Source of the DNA: Rhodothermia bacterium
Lineage (GTDB): Bacteria; Bacteroidota; Rhodothermia; Balneolales; Balneolaceae
Assembly: GCA_030427885.1 (NCBI GenBank)
Contig: JAUICM010000009.1
Coordinates: 62,001 to 126,000 of the forward strand
Direction: 5' to 3'
DNA: 64,000 nt
The notes below the pieces were generated by a model. The model was not told the origin of the DNA. It worked only from the letters and a program-made list of their open reading frames with translations, and ran no database searches. Of this stretch, positions 8,012 through 17,338 are shown one piece after another (position 1 is the first letter of the stretch; every line of letters starts with the position of its first letter). Position numbers and translations under genes: made by a program.

Positions 8012-9161
8012 GTCAGAATTCACATATTCAGAAAATGTGTTGCAATGGGTTTGGAAAACCCTTCATTTTGATACCAGCTCGTTATCCACTGCAACCGGGA
8101 AGGAATGTGAAATAAGGGTGATCGATCCGGGTGAGCTGAATACTACGGATGGTCCCGATTTTAAAAATGCTGTCATTGAGATAGACGGAGTAAAGTGGCA
8201 TGGATCAGTGGAAATGCATATTGGATCAAAATCGTGGTACAGCCATGGCCATCATCACGATAAAAATTTTAACTCTGTGGTTCTGCATGTTGTGGTTGAA
8301 GAGGATCCTGTTCAGGTAAGTTGTGAAGACGGGAACAAGCCATTTACGTTAAATCTGTTGCCGCATTTTAACAAAGAAGTGGGTGATCTTTTTCGCGCGA
8401 TGAATAATTCATCTGGGTTGCCATGCGCAAATGGACTTACCTATATCTCAGAAAAAGCTCTGAGCCAGCAGATAGAAAAGGCACAGTTTGAGTACCTCGA
8501 AAAAAAAGTAAACGATTTCATTGAATTTTTTGATCCGGCTTTGCTTCCTTTCAACGCCTGGAAATCGGCACTGATCTTATCACTATTTGATGGCTTTGGA
8601 ATCAGTAAAAACAGGGAGCAAATGGTGAAAGTTGGGGAAAAATTTCTGGAAATGTATGGGGAGTGTAACAAAGGCTTTCCGATCCAGGCGCTTCACGAAT
8701 TTTCCCAAACACTGAACTGGAACTACAGAGGGGTGCGGCCACATAATCGACCCGAAATACGGGTTGTGGAATCCATAGCGATAGGACGCGCCGTGATGGA
8801 ACTTCCTGAGGAACAATTTCTTGAGCAAAGTACAACAGATCTCTGGAAGGCAATTTTGAAGAAATCCAGTATATCCGAAAGCGGAAGAACAAGGATACTT
8901 TTCGGGACGGTATTTATACCGGCAATGTATACTCTGGGTAATCTCCTTGCCTACGAAAAGTTAAAATATTCAGCCTTTCAGGAGTGGAAGTATCTGTCCG
9001 TTCCGGTTCCTGACGAACTGCTGGAAAGATACGCAAAAGTGCCCGGTTTGAGCCCGGAAATCTATTCCGGGAAACTTGGTGCTGTACATCAGCTGAGGAG
9101 TTATTGCAGCAAGCGGCGATGCCACGAATGTTTTGTACTTAAAAAAGTAATTTCGTCTTGA
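8004..9161 (+). CDS. DUF2851-family protein
   Basis: About 385 residues from MSRSEFTYSENVLQWVWKTL. This start overlaps the YtxH stop by 8 nt and gives the usual family N-terminus; an upstream in-frame start at 7956 would put 16 extra residues inside ytxH. DUF2851 is common in Bacteroidota and its role is unknown. The GPDFKNAVIEIDG and VKWHGSVEMHIGSKSW segments are the conserved N-terminal block, and the C-terminus has a C-x5-C-x2-C cluster (CSKRRCHECF) that could bind metal. It has no signal peptide. Confidence 0.8.
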   Translation: MSRSEFTYSENVLQWVWKTLHFDTSSLSTATGKECEIRVIDPGELNTTDGPDFKNAVIEIDGVKWHGSVEMHIGSKSWYSHGHHHDKNFNSVVLHVVVEEDPVQVSCEDGNKPFTLNLLPHFNKEVGDLFRAMNNSSGLPCANGLTYISEKALSQQIEKAQFEYLEKKVNDFIEFFDPALLPFNAWKSALILSLFDGFGISKNREQMVKVGEKFLEMYGECNKGFPIQALHEFSQTLNWNYRGVRPHNRPEIRVVESIAIGRAVMELPEEQFLEQSTTDLWKAILKKSSISESGRTRILFGTVFIPAMYTLGNLLAYEKLKYSAFQEWKYLSVPVPDELLERYAKVPGLSPEIYSGKLGAVHQLRSYCSKRRCHECFVLKKVISS

Positions 9162-9188
9162 TTGATTTTGTATCTGTCCCTATCTTTG
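9158..9188 (+). promoter_or_regulatory. Promoter of tRNA-Gln (TTG-N20-TATCTTTG)
   Basis: TTG at 9158-9160, a 20-nt spacer and TATCTTTG at 9181-9188 match the Bacteroidota -33/-7 consensus. The tRNA begins at 9216, leaving a leader of about 20 nt. tRNA-Ser has the same arrangement with the same spacing. Confidence 0.7.
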
Positions 9189-9215
9189 GAGTCTGTCAAC
9201 GACACGAATTTTGAT

Positions 9216-9286
9216 TGCCCGGTCGTCTAATGGCAGGACACCTGGTTTTGGTCCAGTATGTGGGGGTTCGAATCCTCCCCGGGCAA
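9216..9286 (+). tRNA. tRNA-Gln (anticodon TTG)
   Basis: A complete 71-nt cloverleaf: acceptor TGCCCGG/CCGGGCA with discriminator A (9286), D-arm GTC-TAATGGCA-GGAC, anticodon loop TTTTGGT carrying TTG, and T-arm GGGGGTTCGAATCCTCC. The CCA end is not encoded. A hairpin terminator follows. Confidence 0.97.
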
Positions 9287-9295
9287 CTACACTCG

Positions 9296-9330
9296 AAAGG
9301 ATGTAAAGGATGCATCCTTTTGTTTTATTG
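9296..9330 (+). terminator. Terminator after tRNA-Gln
   Basis: AAAGGATG (9296-9303) pairs with CATCCTTT (9313-9320) across a 9-nt loop that contains a second AAAGGATG (9305-9312). TGTTTTATTG follows. The U-tract is interrupted, so some read-through into prs is possible. Confidence 0.6.
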
Positions 9331-9360
9331 TAATCCTGAATAACTCAGTGCTAGCAAAAA

Positions 9361-10293
9361 TTGGAAAGTCCTCTCGCAATATTCTCCGGTACCAGTAATC
9401 CGGCCTTGGCTCGCGCCATAGCAAAGGAGTATGGTACAACTTTGGGTAAAGTCACTCTGAAATCCTTTTCAGATGGTGAGCTTTATGTCAAATTCGAACA
9501 AAGCATTCGCGGAGAAGATATATTTATTGTTCAGCCAACTCCTCCTCCCGGAGACAACATCATTGAATTGTTGTTGATGCTGGATGCTGCGAAACGAGCA
9601 TCCGTAAAAAGAGTAACGGCAGTGATCCCATATTTTGGGTATGCCCGGCAGGACCGTAAAGACCAACCTCGTGTTTCCATTGGTTCCAAACTGATGGCAA
9701 ACTTATTGGTTGAAGCCGGAGCCGACCGCATCCTCACGATGGATCTACACGCTGCACAAATTCAGGGTTTCTTCGATATCCCACTCGACCATTTATATGC
9801 AAGTCGGGTATTTATCGACCATTTCACCAAAAATCCTATCGGTAACTTAGTGGTGGTAGCTCCGGATGTGGGCAGCTTAAAAATGGCTCGCTCCTACTCC
9901 AAGAAATTAGGCGCAACCCTTGCCTTTATTGATAAGCGCCGCCCTAAGCCGAACGAATCCGAGATCATGAATATCATTGGTGAAGTGGCAGGAAAGAATG
10001 TGTTGATTGTTGATGACTTGATCGACACCGCCGGTACACTAACCAACGCTGCAGTTGCTATGAAAGAACGCGGTGCGCTGAATATCTCAGCTATATGTTC
10101 TCACCCGATATTATCGGGCCCGGCTTTTCAGCGAATCGAAGATTCGCCCATTGATGAATTATTAGTAACGGATACGATCCCTCTGCGCCAGCCATCTGAA
10201 AAGATCAAGGTGCTGAGTGTGGCAAATATCTTTGCTGAAGCGATCCAGAGAATTCATACTAATGATACCATCAGTGCACTGTTTGATAATTAA
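9361..10293 (+). CDS. prs: Ribose-phosphate pyrophosphokinase
   Basis: 310 residues. It makes PRPP from ribose 5-phosphate and ATP, feeding nucleotide, histidine and tryptophan synthesis in the cytosol. Visible motifs are FGYARQDRK (92-100, ATP binding), catalytic-site His130 in DLHAAQIQGFF and the PRPP loop VLIVDDLIDTAGT (214-226). The start is TTG at 9361: an in-frame TAG at 9352-9354 excludes anything further upstream, and homologues begin at the same point (IFSGTSNP near residue 7). It is followed by rplY and pth on the same strand, a common order in this phylum. Confidence 0.95.
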   Translation: MESPLAIFSGTSNPALARAIAKEYGTTLGKVTLKSFSDGELYVKFEQSIRGEDIFIVQPTPPPGDNIIELLLMLDAAKRASVKRVTAVIPYFGYARQDRKDQPRVSIGSKLMANLLVEAGADRILTMDLHAAQIQGFFDIPLDHLYASRVFIDHFTKNPIGNLVVVAPDVGSLKMARSYSKKLGATLAFIDKRRPKPNESEIMNIIGEVAGKNVLIVDDLIDTAGTLTNAAVAMKERGALNISAICSHPILSGPAFQRIEDSPIDELLVTDTIPLRQPSEKIKVLSVANIFAEAIQRIHTNDTISALFDN

Positions 10294-10316
10294 TTGTTGA
10301 TAAGGTAAACGAAAAA

Positions 10317-11003
10317 ATGGCAAAGCTAGAATTAGTAAAAATCGAAGGGACACCACGCGAGCTTAGCAAAAAAGCTAACAAAGCTCTGCGTGCCGAGAAA
10401 AGAGTACCAGCGGTACTATATGGCCCTGAGATCAAAGAAAATATTCACTTTTCAGTTGATGAACTTGAATTAGAAAAGATCCTCAGAAAGGCTCAGACTA
10501 AAATTCAGGAACTCGTTGTTGATGGAAAAGTGTACAAAACCCTTCTGAAAAGAATGGAATATGATCCGGTTACGGATCGCCCTATACACGCAGATTTTTA
10601 TGTGCTTTCTGATAAGCATAAAGTAACGCTACGTGTTCCTGTTCGGATTAATGGTACTGCACGTGGTGTGGTTGAAGGTGGTGGACGTTTGTTCCAGCCA
10701 ATGAAATTCATCCGAATTCGTGTACTTCCGGAATTTATCCCTGCTGAATTTGACGTAGACGTGACTCCGCTTAAGATCGGTAACTCATTCCATGTCGGTG
10801 ATCTGGATCTTGAAGGGATTATTCCACTCGATTCAATGAGCAGAACTATTGTTACTATTCGTCCGCCTAAAGGTGCACTCGTAAGTGAGGTACTTGAAGA
10901 TGAGGATGAAGAGACAACAGAAGAAGGTGCAGAAGAAGCAACAGCTGAAGGCGAAGAAGGCGCAGCTGAAGGTGATGCATCAGAAGAATCTTCTGAAGAA
11001 TAA
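10317..11003 (+). CDS. rplY: 50S ribosomal protein L25 (Ctc/TL5 form)
   Basis: 228 residues. The N-terminal L25 domain (about 1-95), which binds 5S rRNA, is followed by a TL5-type beta domain (about 100-190) and an acidic, low-complexity tail (about 195-228) of Glu, Ala, Asp and Thr. Long L25/Ctc proteins with acidic tails are usual in this phylum. It lies 23 nt after prs and 33 nt before pth, so the three are likely co-transcribed. Confidence 0.95.
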   Translation: MAKLELVKIEGTPRELSKKANKALRAEKRVPAVLYGPEIKENIHFSVDELELEKILRKAQTKIQELVVDGKVYKTLLKRMEYDPVTDRPIHADFYVLSDKHKVTLRVPVRINGTARGVVEGGGRLFQPMKFIRIRVLPEFIPAEFDVDVTPLKIGNSFHVGDLDLEGIIPLDSMSRTIVTIRPPKGALVSEVLEDEDEETTEEGAEEATAEGEEGAAEGDASEESSEE

Positions 11004-11036
11004 TTTTCATTCCATTGTAGGGTAGTACTATATATT

Positions 11037-11594
11037 ATGTCCATAATTGTTGGCTTAGGAAATGTTGGACAGGAATATGAAGGTACCCGCCATAACATTG
11101 GATTTGATGTAATTGACTTATTGGCCGAAACGCTGAAAGCTGAATTTACACTCGGTAACGGACCGTTTGTTGTAGCTGAAGGCAGGCATAAAGGGCGAAA
11201 GATCGTGCTGATTAAACCCACAACGTTCATGAACAGAAGTGGTACGGCCGTCAAAAAAGCCCTGGCTAAATACAATACTGATAAAAGTGATTGCCTGGTC
11301 GTGTATGATGACCTCAATCTCCCGGTAGGTTCCATTCGAATGAAAGGACAAGGGAGTGATGGCGGTCATAACGGTATTGCCGATATCAATGAGAAGCTGG
11401 CCAGCAGAGACTATCCAAGGCTTCGGGTTGGTATTGGGAACGATTTTCCGAGGGGAAGGCAGGTTGACTACGTGCTTTCCCCGTTTTCGGAATCAGAAAA
11501 AGCAGAAGTGGAAGCTTCTGTTCAAAAGGCTCACGACGCTGCTCTTGCCTTCGTGAATCTTGGAATTGAAAGAGCAATGAACTTCTTTAATTAA
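11037..11594 (+). CDS. pth: Peptidyl-tRNA hydrolase
   Basis: 185 residues, normal length for bacterial Pth, which releases peptides from prematurely dropped peptidyl-tRNA. GLGNVGQEYEGTRHNIGFD contains catalytic His19. The substrate-contact motif KPTTFMNRSG and YDDLNLPVG with its conserved Asp are present. Third gene of the prs-rplY-pth group. Confidence 0.96.
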   Translation: MSIIVGLGNVGQEYEGTRHNIGFDVIDLLAETLKAEFTLGNGPFVVAEGRHKGRKIVLIKPTTFMNRSGTAVKKALAKYNTDKSDCLVVYDDLNLPVGSIRMKGQGSDGGHNGIADINEKLASRDYPRLRVGIGNDFPRGRQVDYVLSPFSESEKAEVEASVQKAHDAALAFVNLGIERAMNFFN

Positions 11595-11650
11595 AATGTC
11601 CTTTCGGGGGCACGCCAACGGCGAAACTATAAACTAACGCTAGCGGAATT

Positions 11651-13828
11651 ATGCAAAATATAATTTACTTAATACCTGTTGCCGGAGTGATCGCACTCTT
11701 GTACACAGCTTTCAAATCTTCCTGGGTTTCAAAACAGGAAGTTGGTACCGAACGAATGGAAGGTATCAGCAAAAGCATTGCAAACGGAGCAATGGCATTT
11801 CTAAAAGCTGAGTACAAAGTACTCTCAATCTTTGTCATAGCAGTTGCTCTTCTGCTCGGTTTTTCAGCAAATGAGCAATCATCCCCATTAATTGCACTTT
11901 CTTTTGTTATGGGTGCTCTTTGTTCTGGTTTAGCCGGTTTCATTGGTATGAAAGTTGCAACCAAAGCAAACGTTCGTACTACTAATGCCGCAAGAACAAG
12001 CCTCGGAAAAGGCCTTGAAGTGGCTTTTGCCGGTGGTTCTGTAATGGGACTTGGCGTGGTTGGACTCGGTGTTCTTGGTCTCGGCGGTTTGTTCCTTGTT
12101 TATGAGCAGATCTTCGGAACAAGTATCGAAAATATCAATCAGGTGCTTACCGTTCTTACAGGATTTTCATTCGGTGCATCTTCTATTGCTCTTTTTGCCC
12201 GTGTGGGTGGTGGTATTTACACTAAAGCTGCCGATGTGGGAGCTGACCTTGTGGGTAAAGTTGAAGCTGGTATCCCTGAAGATCACCCGCTAAACCCTGC
12301 TACTATTGCAGATAACGTAGGTGATAACGTTGGTGACGTAGCCGGTATGGGTGCTGACCTTTTTGAATCTTACGTAGGATCTATTATTGGTACCATGGTA
12401 TTGGGTGCCGCTTTTATGACCATCCCGGGTTGGGCTGATGCCTTCGACGGACTTTCAGCAGTTCTGCTTCCTCTTATGCTGGCTGGTACCGGAATCATCA
12501 CATCTATTGTCGGAACGTTCTTTGTTCGTGTGAAAGAAGGTGGTGATCCTCAGAAGGCCCTTAACATGGGTGAGTTTTTCTCCGCTGGTATCATGCTTGT
12601 AGCATCATACTTTATTATCACCTGGATGCTTCCTGAAAGCTGGACATTCGGTGGAATTGAATACACCAGCATGGGTGTGTTTTGGGCAACGATCTTTGGA
12701 TTGGCTTCAGGCCTGTTGATCGGTCTTATTACCGAATATTATACTGGTACAGGAACAAAACCAGTTTGGTCTATTGTTAAACAGTCAGTAACAGGTTCTG
12801 CAACAAACATCATTGCTGGTCTTGGAGTTGGGATGATTTCAACTGCAATTCCAATCCTTATTATTGCAGCCGCTATTATTGGCGCTTACCACTTTGCCGG
12901 ATTGTACGGTATTGCGATCGCTGCTGTGGGTATGCTCGCAAATACAGGTATTCAGCTGGCAGTAGATGCTTACGGTCCTATCTCTGATAACGCCGGTGGT
13001 ATTGCTGAGATGGCTGAACTGGAGCCGGAAGTTCGTGAGCGTACTGATAAACTGGATGCGGTTGGAAACACTACTGCTGCTATTGGTAAAGGTTTTGCGA
13101 TCGGTTCTGCAGCGCTTACTGCATTGGCTCTTTTCGCCGCTTTCATCACTGCTTACAATGCTACCCACGATGTACCACTAACAGGTATTGATGTAACCAA
13201 ACCAACTGTAATGGCAGCTCTTTTTGTAGGAGCGATGCTTCCATTCCTGTTCTCAGCTCTTTCAATGCAGGCTGTTGGCCGTGCTGCAATGAGTATGATC
13301 GAAGAAGTACGTCGCCAGTTTGCAAGCATTCCTGAATTGAAAGCTGCTCTGAATGTAATGAACAGCAATGGTGATAAAGGATATGACGAGTGGAGCGATG
13401 AAGATAAAGCAACATTCGATGCTGCTGATGGAAAAGCCGAATACGAAAAATGTGTGGAGATCTCAACCACTGCTTCTATTCGCGAAATGGTTCTTCCGGG
13501 ACTTCTTGCGGTGATCGTACCAGTACTTTTTGGATTTCTTGGCGGACCTGAAATGCTTGGCGGTCTTCTTGCAGGGGTAACTTCTGCTGGTGTTCTTATG
13601 GCACTGTTCCAGTCAAATGCTGGTGGTGCATGGGATAACGCTAAGAAAATGATCGAGGAAGGCGTGACCATCGATGGTGTGGAATACGGAAAAGGTTCTG
13701 AGCCACACAAAGCTGGTGTTGTTGGTGATACTGTGGGTGATCCTTTCAAAGATACCTCAGGACCATCACTGAACATCCTTCTTAAGCTTATGTCTGTAGT
13801 AGCTCTTGTTATTGCTACCCTGATCTAA
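11651..13828 (+). CDS. hppA: Membrane-bound ion-pumping pyrophosphatase (K+-dependent class)
   Basis: 725 residues with about 16 membrane segments. It couples hydrolysis of pyrophosphate to export of H+ and/or Na+ across the cytoplasmic membrane. The substrate loop [13 protein letters not shown] and the [20 protein letters not shown] metal-binding block are intact. [10 protein letters not shown] carries Ala where K+-independent enzymes have Lys, which places it in the K+-stimulated class. Whether it pumps Na+, H+ or both cannot be decided by eye. A strong terminator follows. Confidence 0.94.
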   Translation: MQNIIYLIPVAGVIALLYTAFKSSWVSKQEVGTERMEGISKSIANGAMAFLKAEYKVLSIFVIAVALLLGFSANEQSSPLIALSFVMGALCSGLAGFIGMKVATKANVRTTNAARTSLGKGLEVAFAGGSVMGLGVVGLGVLGLGGLFLVYEQIFGTSIENINQVLTVLTGFSFGASSIALFARVGGGIYTKAADVGADLVGKVEAGIPEDHPLNPATIADNVGDNVGDVAGMGADLFESYVGSIIGTMVLGAAFMTIPGWADAFDGLSAVLLPLMLAGTGIITSIVGTFFVRVKEGGDPQKALNMGEFFSAGIMLVASYFIITWMLPESWTFGGIEYTSMGVFWATIFGLASGLLIGLITEYYTGTGTKPVWSIVKQSVTGSATNIIAGLGVGMISTAIPILIIAAAIIGAYHFAGLYGIAIAAVGMLANTGIQLAVDAYGPISDNAGGIAEMAELEPEVRERTDKLDAVGNTTAAIGKGFAIGSAALTALALFAAFITAYNATHDVPLTGIDVTKPTVMAALFVGAMLPFLFSALSMQAVGRAAMSMIEEVRRQFASIPELKAALNVMNSNGDKGYDEWSDEDKATFDAADGKAEYEKCVEISTTASIREMVLPGLLAVIVPVLFGFLGGPEMLGGLLAGVTSAGVLMALFQSNAGGAWDNAKKMIEEGVTIDGVEYGKGSEPHKAGVVGDTVGDPFKDTSGPSLNILLKLMSVVALVIATLI

Positions 13829-13847
13829 GTATAGAATAATGACTTTA

Positions 13848-13881
13848 AATCCCGCATGGTTTACTATGCGGGATTTTTTTT
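13848..13881 (+). terminator. Rho-independent terminator after hppA
   Basis: AATCCCGCAT (13848-13857) pairs with ATGCGGGATT (13866-13875) across an 8-nt loop, followed immediately by a T-run. This is the clearest intrinsic terminator in the window. Confidence 0.92.
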
Positions 13882-13894
13882 GCTTTAATCTTTA

Positions 13895-14005
13895 GTCATT
13901 CTGAACTTGATTCAGGATCTGCAGTGAATAAAATTTTTGATCTGACACTATTTGTAGAACAACGTATTAGCATGAAAAAAGATGCTGAAACGAGTTCAGT
14001 ATGAC
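13895..14005. repeat. Long imperfect inverted repeat, diverged GTCATTCTGA family
   Basis: The 26-nt arm beginning GTCATTCTGAACTTGATTCA (13895-13920) pairs with 13980-14005 with four mismatches. Its outer end (GTCATTCTGA) matches the repeats at 1875 and 18920, but the interior differs. It lies between the hppA terminator and the 210-residue gene and ends 20 nt before that gene's ATG. Confidence 0.75.
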
Positions 14006-14025
14006 CTTAAACAGGAAAAGCTATT

Positions 14026-14658
14026 ATGCCTAAAACTGACATCTTAAAACTTATTTTTCATCATGATCAACGATTAGATGATCTGGCACCAGCTGCAGAG
14101 GAGGACGGATCAGAAGATCTGTTAGCCAGCTTCATGAAACCAGACCCGACCTATTCAACCTTATATTTTTCAGCTACTGATCTGAGTAGTCAGGAATTTG
14201 GGGTAAATACACTTTCCAAATACGATGAATTTATTGCAATACTGGAGAAAGGACTTGGAGAAACTGAATATCATACATCAAAGGGAAAATATTCGTCACT
14301 CAAAGAAGCCGTTGATGTTCTGGAGATGAACGAAGCCCTGGTAGTTAGTGATGATGAAGTAGAGACCGGTATAATTCACTCCTTTACCAGGAAAATGCTA
14401 CGGGATGTACTAGAGAAGGGCTGGATCATTATGTATAAAAGAGAGGCCCGGGACGGTTTCGATCTGCATTTTTTTACAAAGAAGAATATCTATACAAATT
14501 TCTTCTATCTGCTACAGGCTATGCTTCCAGATGCTTTCAGGTTTTTTAGTATTAATGGAAAACGCGTTTCCTCAGAGAAACAGTTTTACTTTGAGACCTG
14601 GAAACTGGATAAACCGCCTCATGGTTTTGAAGAGGTTTTCCCGGAATCTGTACTATAA
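14026..14658 (+). CDS. Uncharacterised 210-residue protein
   Basis: I do not recognise this family. The protein has no signal peptide or membrane segment, is acidic near the N-terminus (PAAEEDGSEDLL), and has an aromatic-rich C-terminal half (HFFTKKNIYTNFFYLLQAM, QFYFETWKL), which suggests a compact mixed alpha/beta domain. Codon use resembles the neighbours. It lies upstream of the iron-transport genes but has about 90 nt of its own downstream spacer containing a putative operator, so it is probably not part of the feo operon. Confidence 0.65.
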   Translation: MPKTDILKLIFHHDQRLDDLAPAAEEDGSEDLLASFMKPDPTYSTLYFSATDLSSQEFGVNTLSKYDEFIAILEKGLGETEYHTSKGKYSSLKEAVDVLEMNEALVVSDDEVETGIIHSFTRKMLRDVLEKGWIIMYKREARDGFDLHFFTKKNIYTNFFYLLQAMLPDAFRFFSINGKRVSSEKQFYFETWKLDKPPHGFEEVFPESVL

Positions 14659-14702
14659 AAATTATTGAAATCAGCATTCATTTAAAGTGGATAAATCTTT
14701 AT

Positions 14703-14727
14703 CTTATTTAGACTACATTTAAATAAG
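14703..14727. promoter_or_regulatory. Candidate metal-responsive operator upstream of the feo genes
   Basis: CTTATTTA (14703-14710) and TAAATAAG (14720-14727) form a perfect 8-bp inverted repeat with a 9-nt centre, ending 21 nt before the first feo start codon. Its size and AT-rich dyad shape suit a Fur- or DtxR-family iron repressor site. This is inferred from position and symmetry only. Confidence 0.45.
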
Positions 14728-14748
14728 AATGAGCAGTGCTAAATTATT

Positions 14749-14967
14749 ATGCATCCGTTAAGTAATAGCAAAGAAGGTGAAGAGATCGTGGTTCGATGTC
14801 TTGATTGCAATTGCGATGATGTATGTCGTCTCAATGAGCTAGGTTGTGTTGAAGGAGTAAATGGAAAGATCATTTCAAATCAGCAGAATATAATTCTCCA
14901 GCTTGGAGAAACCCGCCTGGCCATTGCGCGAAAACTCGCTCAAACTATTCTGGTAAGCCCTGTTTAA
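14749..14967 (+). CDS. Cys-rich FeoA-like protein
   Basis: 72 residues. The general layout of a FeoA SH3-like domain is visible (EGEEIVVRC ... CRLNELGCVEG), but the central turn carries C-x2-C-x-C-x3-C (Cys17, 20, 22, 26) plus Cys33, absent from ordinary FeoA. FeoA proteins bind or regulate FeoB, the ferrous-iron transporter. The cysteines could bind iron or act as a redox switch (inference). The gene ends 4 nt before a conventional feoA and lies downstream of a putative repressor site, so it is probably the first gene of the operon. Confidence 0.75.
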   Translation: MHPLSNSKEGEEIVVRCLDCNCDDVCRLNELGCVEGVNGKIISNQQNIILQLGETRLAIARKLAQTILVSPV

Positions 14968-14971
14968 TTCG

Positions 14972-15193
14972 ATGGCATCTTTTCTGGCAGATATAAAAGG
15001 TACCGGTACATATTTGGTAAAAGATATAAACGGGCCGGATACAACTCGTTTACTTGAAATGGGTATCACACCTGGAATCGCAATCGAAGTTATGAGAAGA
15101 GCCCCGCTTGGGTTTCCAATTGAAATTAAAGTACGGGGCTATTTGCTTTCACTCAGAGAATCAGAAGCAAAGTGTATTGAAGTTCAGGTATAA
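14972..15193 (+). CDS. feoA: Ferrous iron transport protein A
   Basis: 73 residues forming a complete FeoA domain: RLLEMGITPG, RRAPLGFPIEIKV and YLLSLRESEAKCIEV match the family pattern. It is a small cytosolic SH3-like partner of FeoB. Its stop overlaps the feoB start by one base (15193), which favours translational coupling. Confidence 0.93.
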   Translation: MASFLADIKGTGTYLVKDINGPDTTRLLEMGITPGIAIEVMRRAPLGFPIEIKVRGYLLSLRESEAKCIEVQV

Positions 15194-17337
15194 TGAAACA
15201 GCCTCTTACCATAGCACTTGCCGGTAATCCTAACACCGGGAAATCGACTTTATTTAATGCGCTGACGGGTCTTCGTCAGAAAATAGCCAATTATCCCGGC
15301 ATTACGGTGGAGCGAAAAGCGGGTACTACCATAATCGGAGGAGTGTTGCATAAAGTGATCGATCTTCCGGGAGCCTACAGCCTGAATTATAAGAAGCTGG
15401 ATGAGAGAATCGCATATGAAACACTGATCGGTTCCTATGAGCATGAAGATGCACCGGATCTGGTACTTGTAGTCGTTGATTCCAGTAATCTGGATCGGAA
15501 CTTATATCTGGCTACACAGATCATGGATCTGAACCTGCCGGTTATGCTTGTGTTGAATATGACAGATGTAGCCAAAGAAAGGGGGATTGAGATCGACCCG
15601 AATGTGATCGCTGAAAATTTAGGGATCCCGGTTTTCGCTATGTCAGCTAAGAATAAAGGAGATATTGAAGAGCTCAAGTCTCTGATAAGTGAGTTTGAGA
15701 TGGAGGTTCCCCGTCCGCTTAAATGGGTACCTAATCCAACACTGCATGAGGCGATCAAACTGGTGATCGAAGAGTGGATAGAACCATGTACCAATATCCC
15801 GGAACGGGCACAGAATATTGAAGCATTAAGGTTGATCAGTGAAGGTGAATTTATTGGGGCCTTTTATAAATTTGAGAAGGCCGAACTGGGAAAAAGGGTT
15901 ATTGCCAAAGCACGGGGTATTATTGAACAGGATGGTGGAAACCCAATGGCAGCGGAAGTTCTCCGGCGTTATAATTTCATTGGTGAAGCTACTTCAAAAG
16001 GGTCTGTTCAAACCCGCCAGAACGAGAAAACCTTGACCGATAAGATTGATGCTGTTGTAACACATAAAGTGTTCGGGCCGATGATATTCACATTTGTGTT
16101 GCTGCTCATGTTTCAGGCTATATTTTCCTGGGCAACTCCTTTTATGGATATGATTGATCTGTTGTTTGTGGAAGGTGGTAATTGGGTAGCCAATACTCTG
16201 CCACCGGGTATGCTGAACGACCTCCTGGTGGATGGTGTAATAGCGGGGCTTGGAGGAGTAGTGATATTTCTGCCACAGATCGTGTTCCTGTTCTTCTTTA
16301 TATATGTACTTGAGGGAACGGGCTATATGGCCAGAGCTGCTTTTGTTATGGACGGTTTCATGACCAAAGTGGGTTTGCATGGCAGATCGGTGGTTCCATT
16401 GATGTCGGGCTTTGCCTGTGCAATCCCGGGGATCATGGCTACAAGGACCATAGAGAACTGGCGTGACCGGATCATTACTATTATGGTACTTCCATTCATG
16501 GCCTGTTCAGCAAGGCTGCCTGTGTATGCTCTAATGATCGCGGCCTTCATCCCTGCCACAAAAGTCTTAGGTATTTTTACTCTTCAGGGGATTACATTCT
16601 TTGGGCTATATATTTTTGGGATTGTAATGGCTCTTGTTGCAGCCGCAGTGATGAAACGATTTTTTCCGAAAGGACAGGAAACACCATTTATAATGGAACT
16701 ACCAAGCTATAAAATGCCAAAATGGTCGGTGGTATTTCACAATGTATTCGAGCGTGGAAAGGTTTTCATCACAGAAGCCGGTAAGATCATAGTTGCTATA
16801 TCCATTGTTCTCTGGTTTCTGGCATCCTTTCCCAAAACCGAAATGCCTGAGGCTTTGAATGGCGATACCACGGAATACGACTCTTCCTTTGATATAACAG
16901 AAAACCCCGAATCGTATCAGCTCCGTCACAGCTTTGCAGGTAAATTTGGTAAGATCATTGAACCAGCGATCGAGCCGCTGGGCTTTGACTGGAAGATCGG
17001 TATTGGCCTTATAACTTCGTTTGCTGCGCGGGAAGTTATGGTAGGAACGCTGAATACCATCTATAGTATTGAGGAAGCGGATGACGCAGAAAATGCAACG
17101 CTGAAAGAAAAGTTAAGGAATGACATTAATCCTGAAACCGGTGAGCATGTTTATTCTATTGCCACGGCTATATCTCTTATGATCTTTTTCGCTCTGGCAA
17201 TGCAGTGTATGAGTACGATCGCGATCGTACGGCGGGAAACCAATTCCTGGAAATGGCCTACGGCAATGTTTGTTTATATGAGCGCGTTAGCCTATATATG
17301 TTCATTGATCACGTATCAGATAGGAAGTAACTTGTAG
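15193..17337 (+). CDS. feoB: Ferrous iron transporter B
   Basis: 714 residues, inner membrane. An N-terminal G domain carries G1 GNPNTGKS (11-18), G2 Thr38 in NYPGIT, G3 DLPG (57-60) and G4 NMTD (122-125), followed by a helical linker and two gate regions in a membrane domain of about eight or more segments. It imports Fe(II). The Cys in the gate motif CAIPGIMATRTI and in MACSARLPVY is conserved. It forms an operon with two FeoA-type proteins upstream and a Cys-tail mini-protein starting 1 nt after its stop. Confidence 0.96.
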   Translation: MKQPLTIALAGNPNTGKSTLFNALTGLRQKIANYPGITVERKAGTTIIGGVLHKVIDLPGAYSLNYKKLDERIAYETLIGSYEHEDAPDLVLVVVDSSNLDRNLYLATQIMDLNLPVMLVLNMTDVAKERGIEIDPNVIAENLGIPVFAMSAKNKGDIEELKSLISEFEMEVPRPLKWVPNPTLHEAIKLVIEEWIEPCTNIPERAQNIEALRLISEGEFIGAFYKFEKAELGKRVIAKARGIIEQDGGNPMAAEVLRRYNFIGEATSKGSVQTRQNEKTLTDKIDAVVTHKVFGPMIFTFVLLLMFQAIFSWATPFMDMIDLLFVEGGNWVANTLPPGMLNDLLVDGVIAGLGGVVIFLPQIVFLFFFIYVLEGTGYMARAAFVMDGFMTKVGLHGRSVVPLMSGFACAIPGIMATRTIENWRDRIITIMVLPFMACSARLPVYALMIAAFIPATKVLGIFTLQGITFFGLYIFGIVMALVAAAVMKRFFPKGQETPFIMELPSYKMPKWSVVFHNVFERGKVFITEAGKIIVAISIVLWFLASFPKTEMPEALNGDTTEYDSSFDITENPESYQLRHSFAGKFGKIIEPAIEPLGFDWKIGIGLITSFAAREVMVGTLNTIYSIEEADDAENATLKEKLRNDINPETGEHVYSIATAISLMIFFALAMQCMSTIAIVRRETNSWKWPTAMFVYMSALAYICSLITYQIGSNL

Positions 17338-17338
17338 T

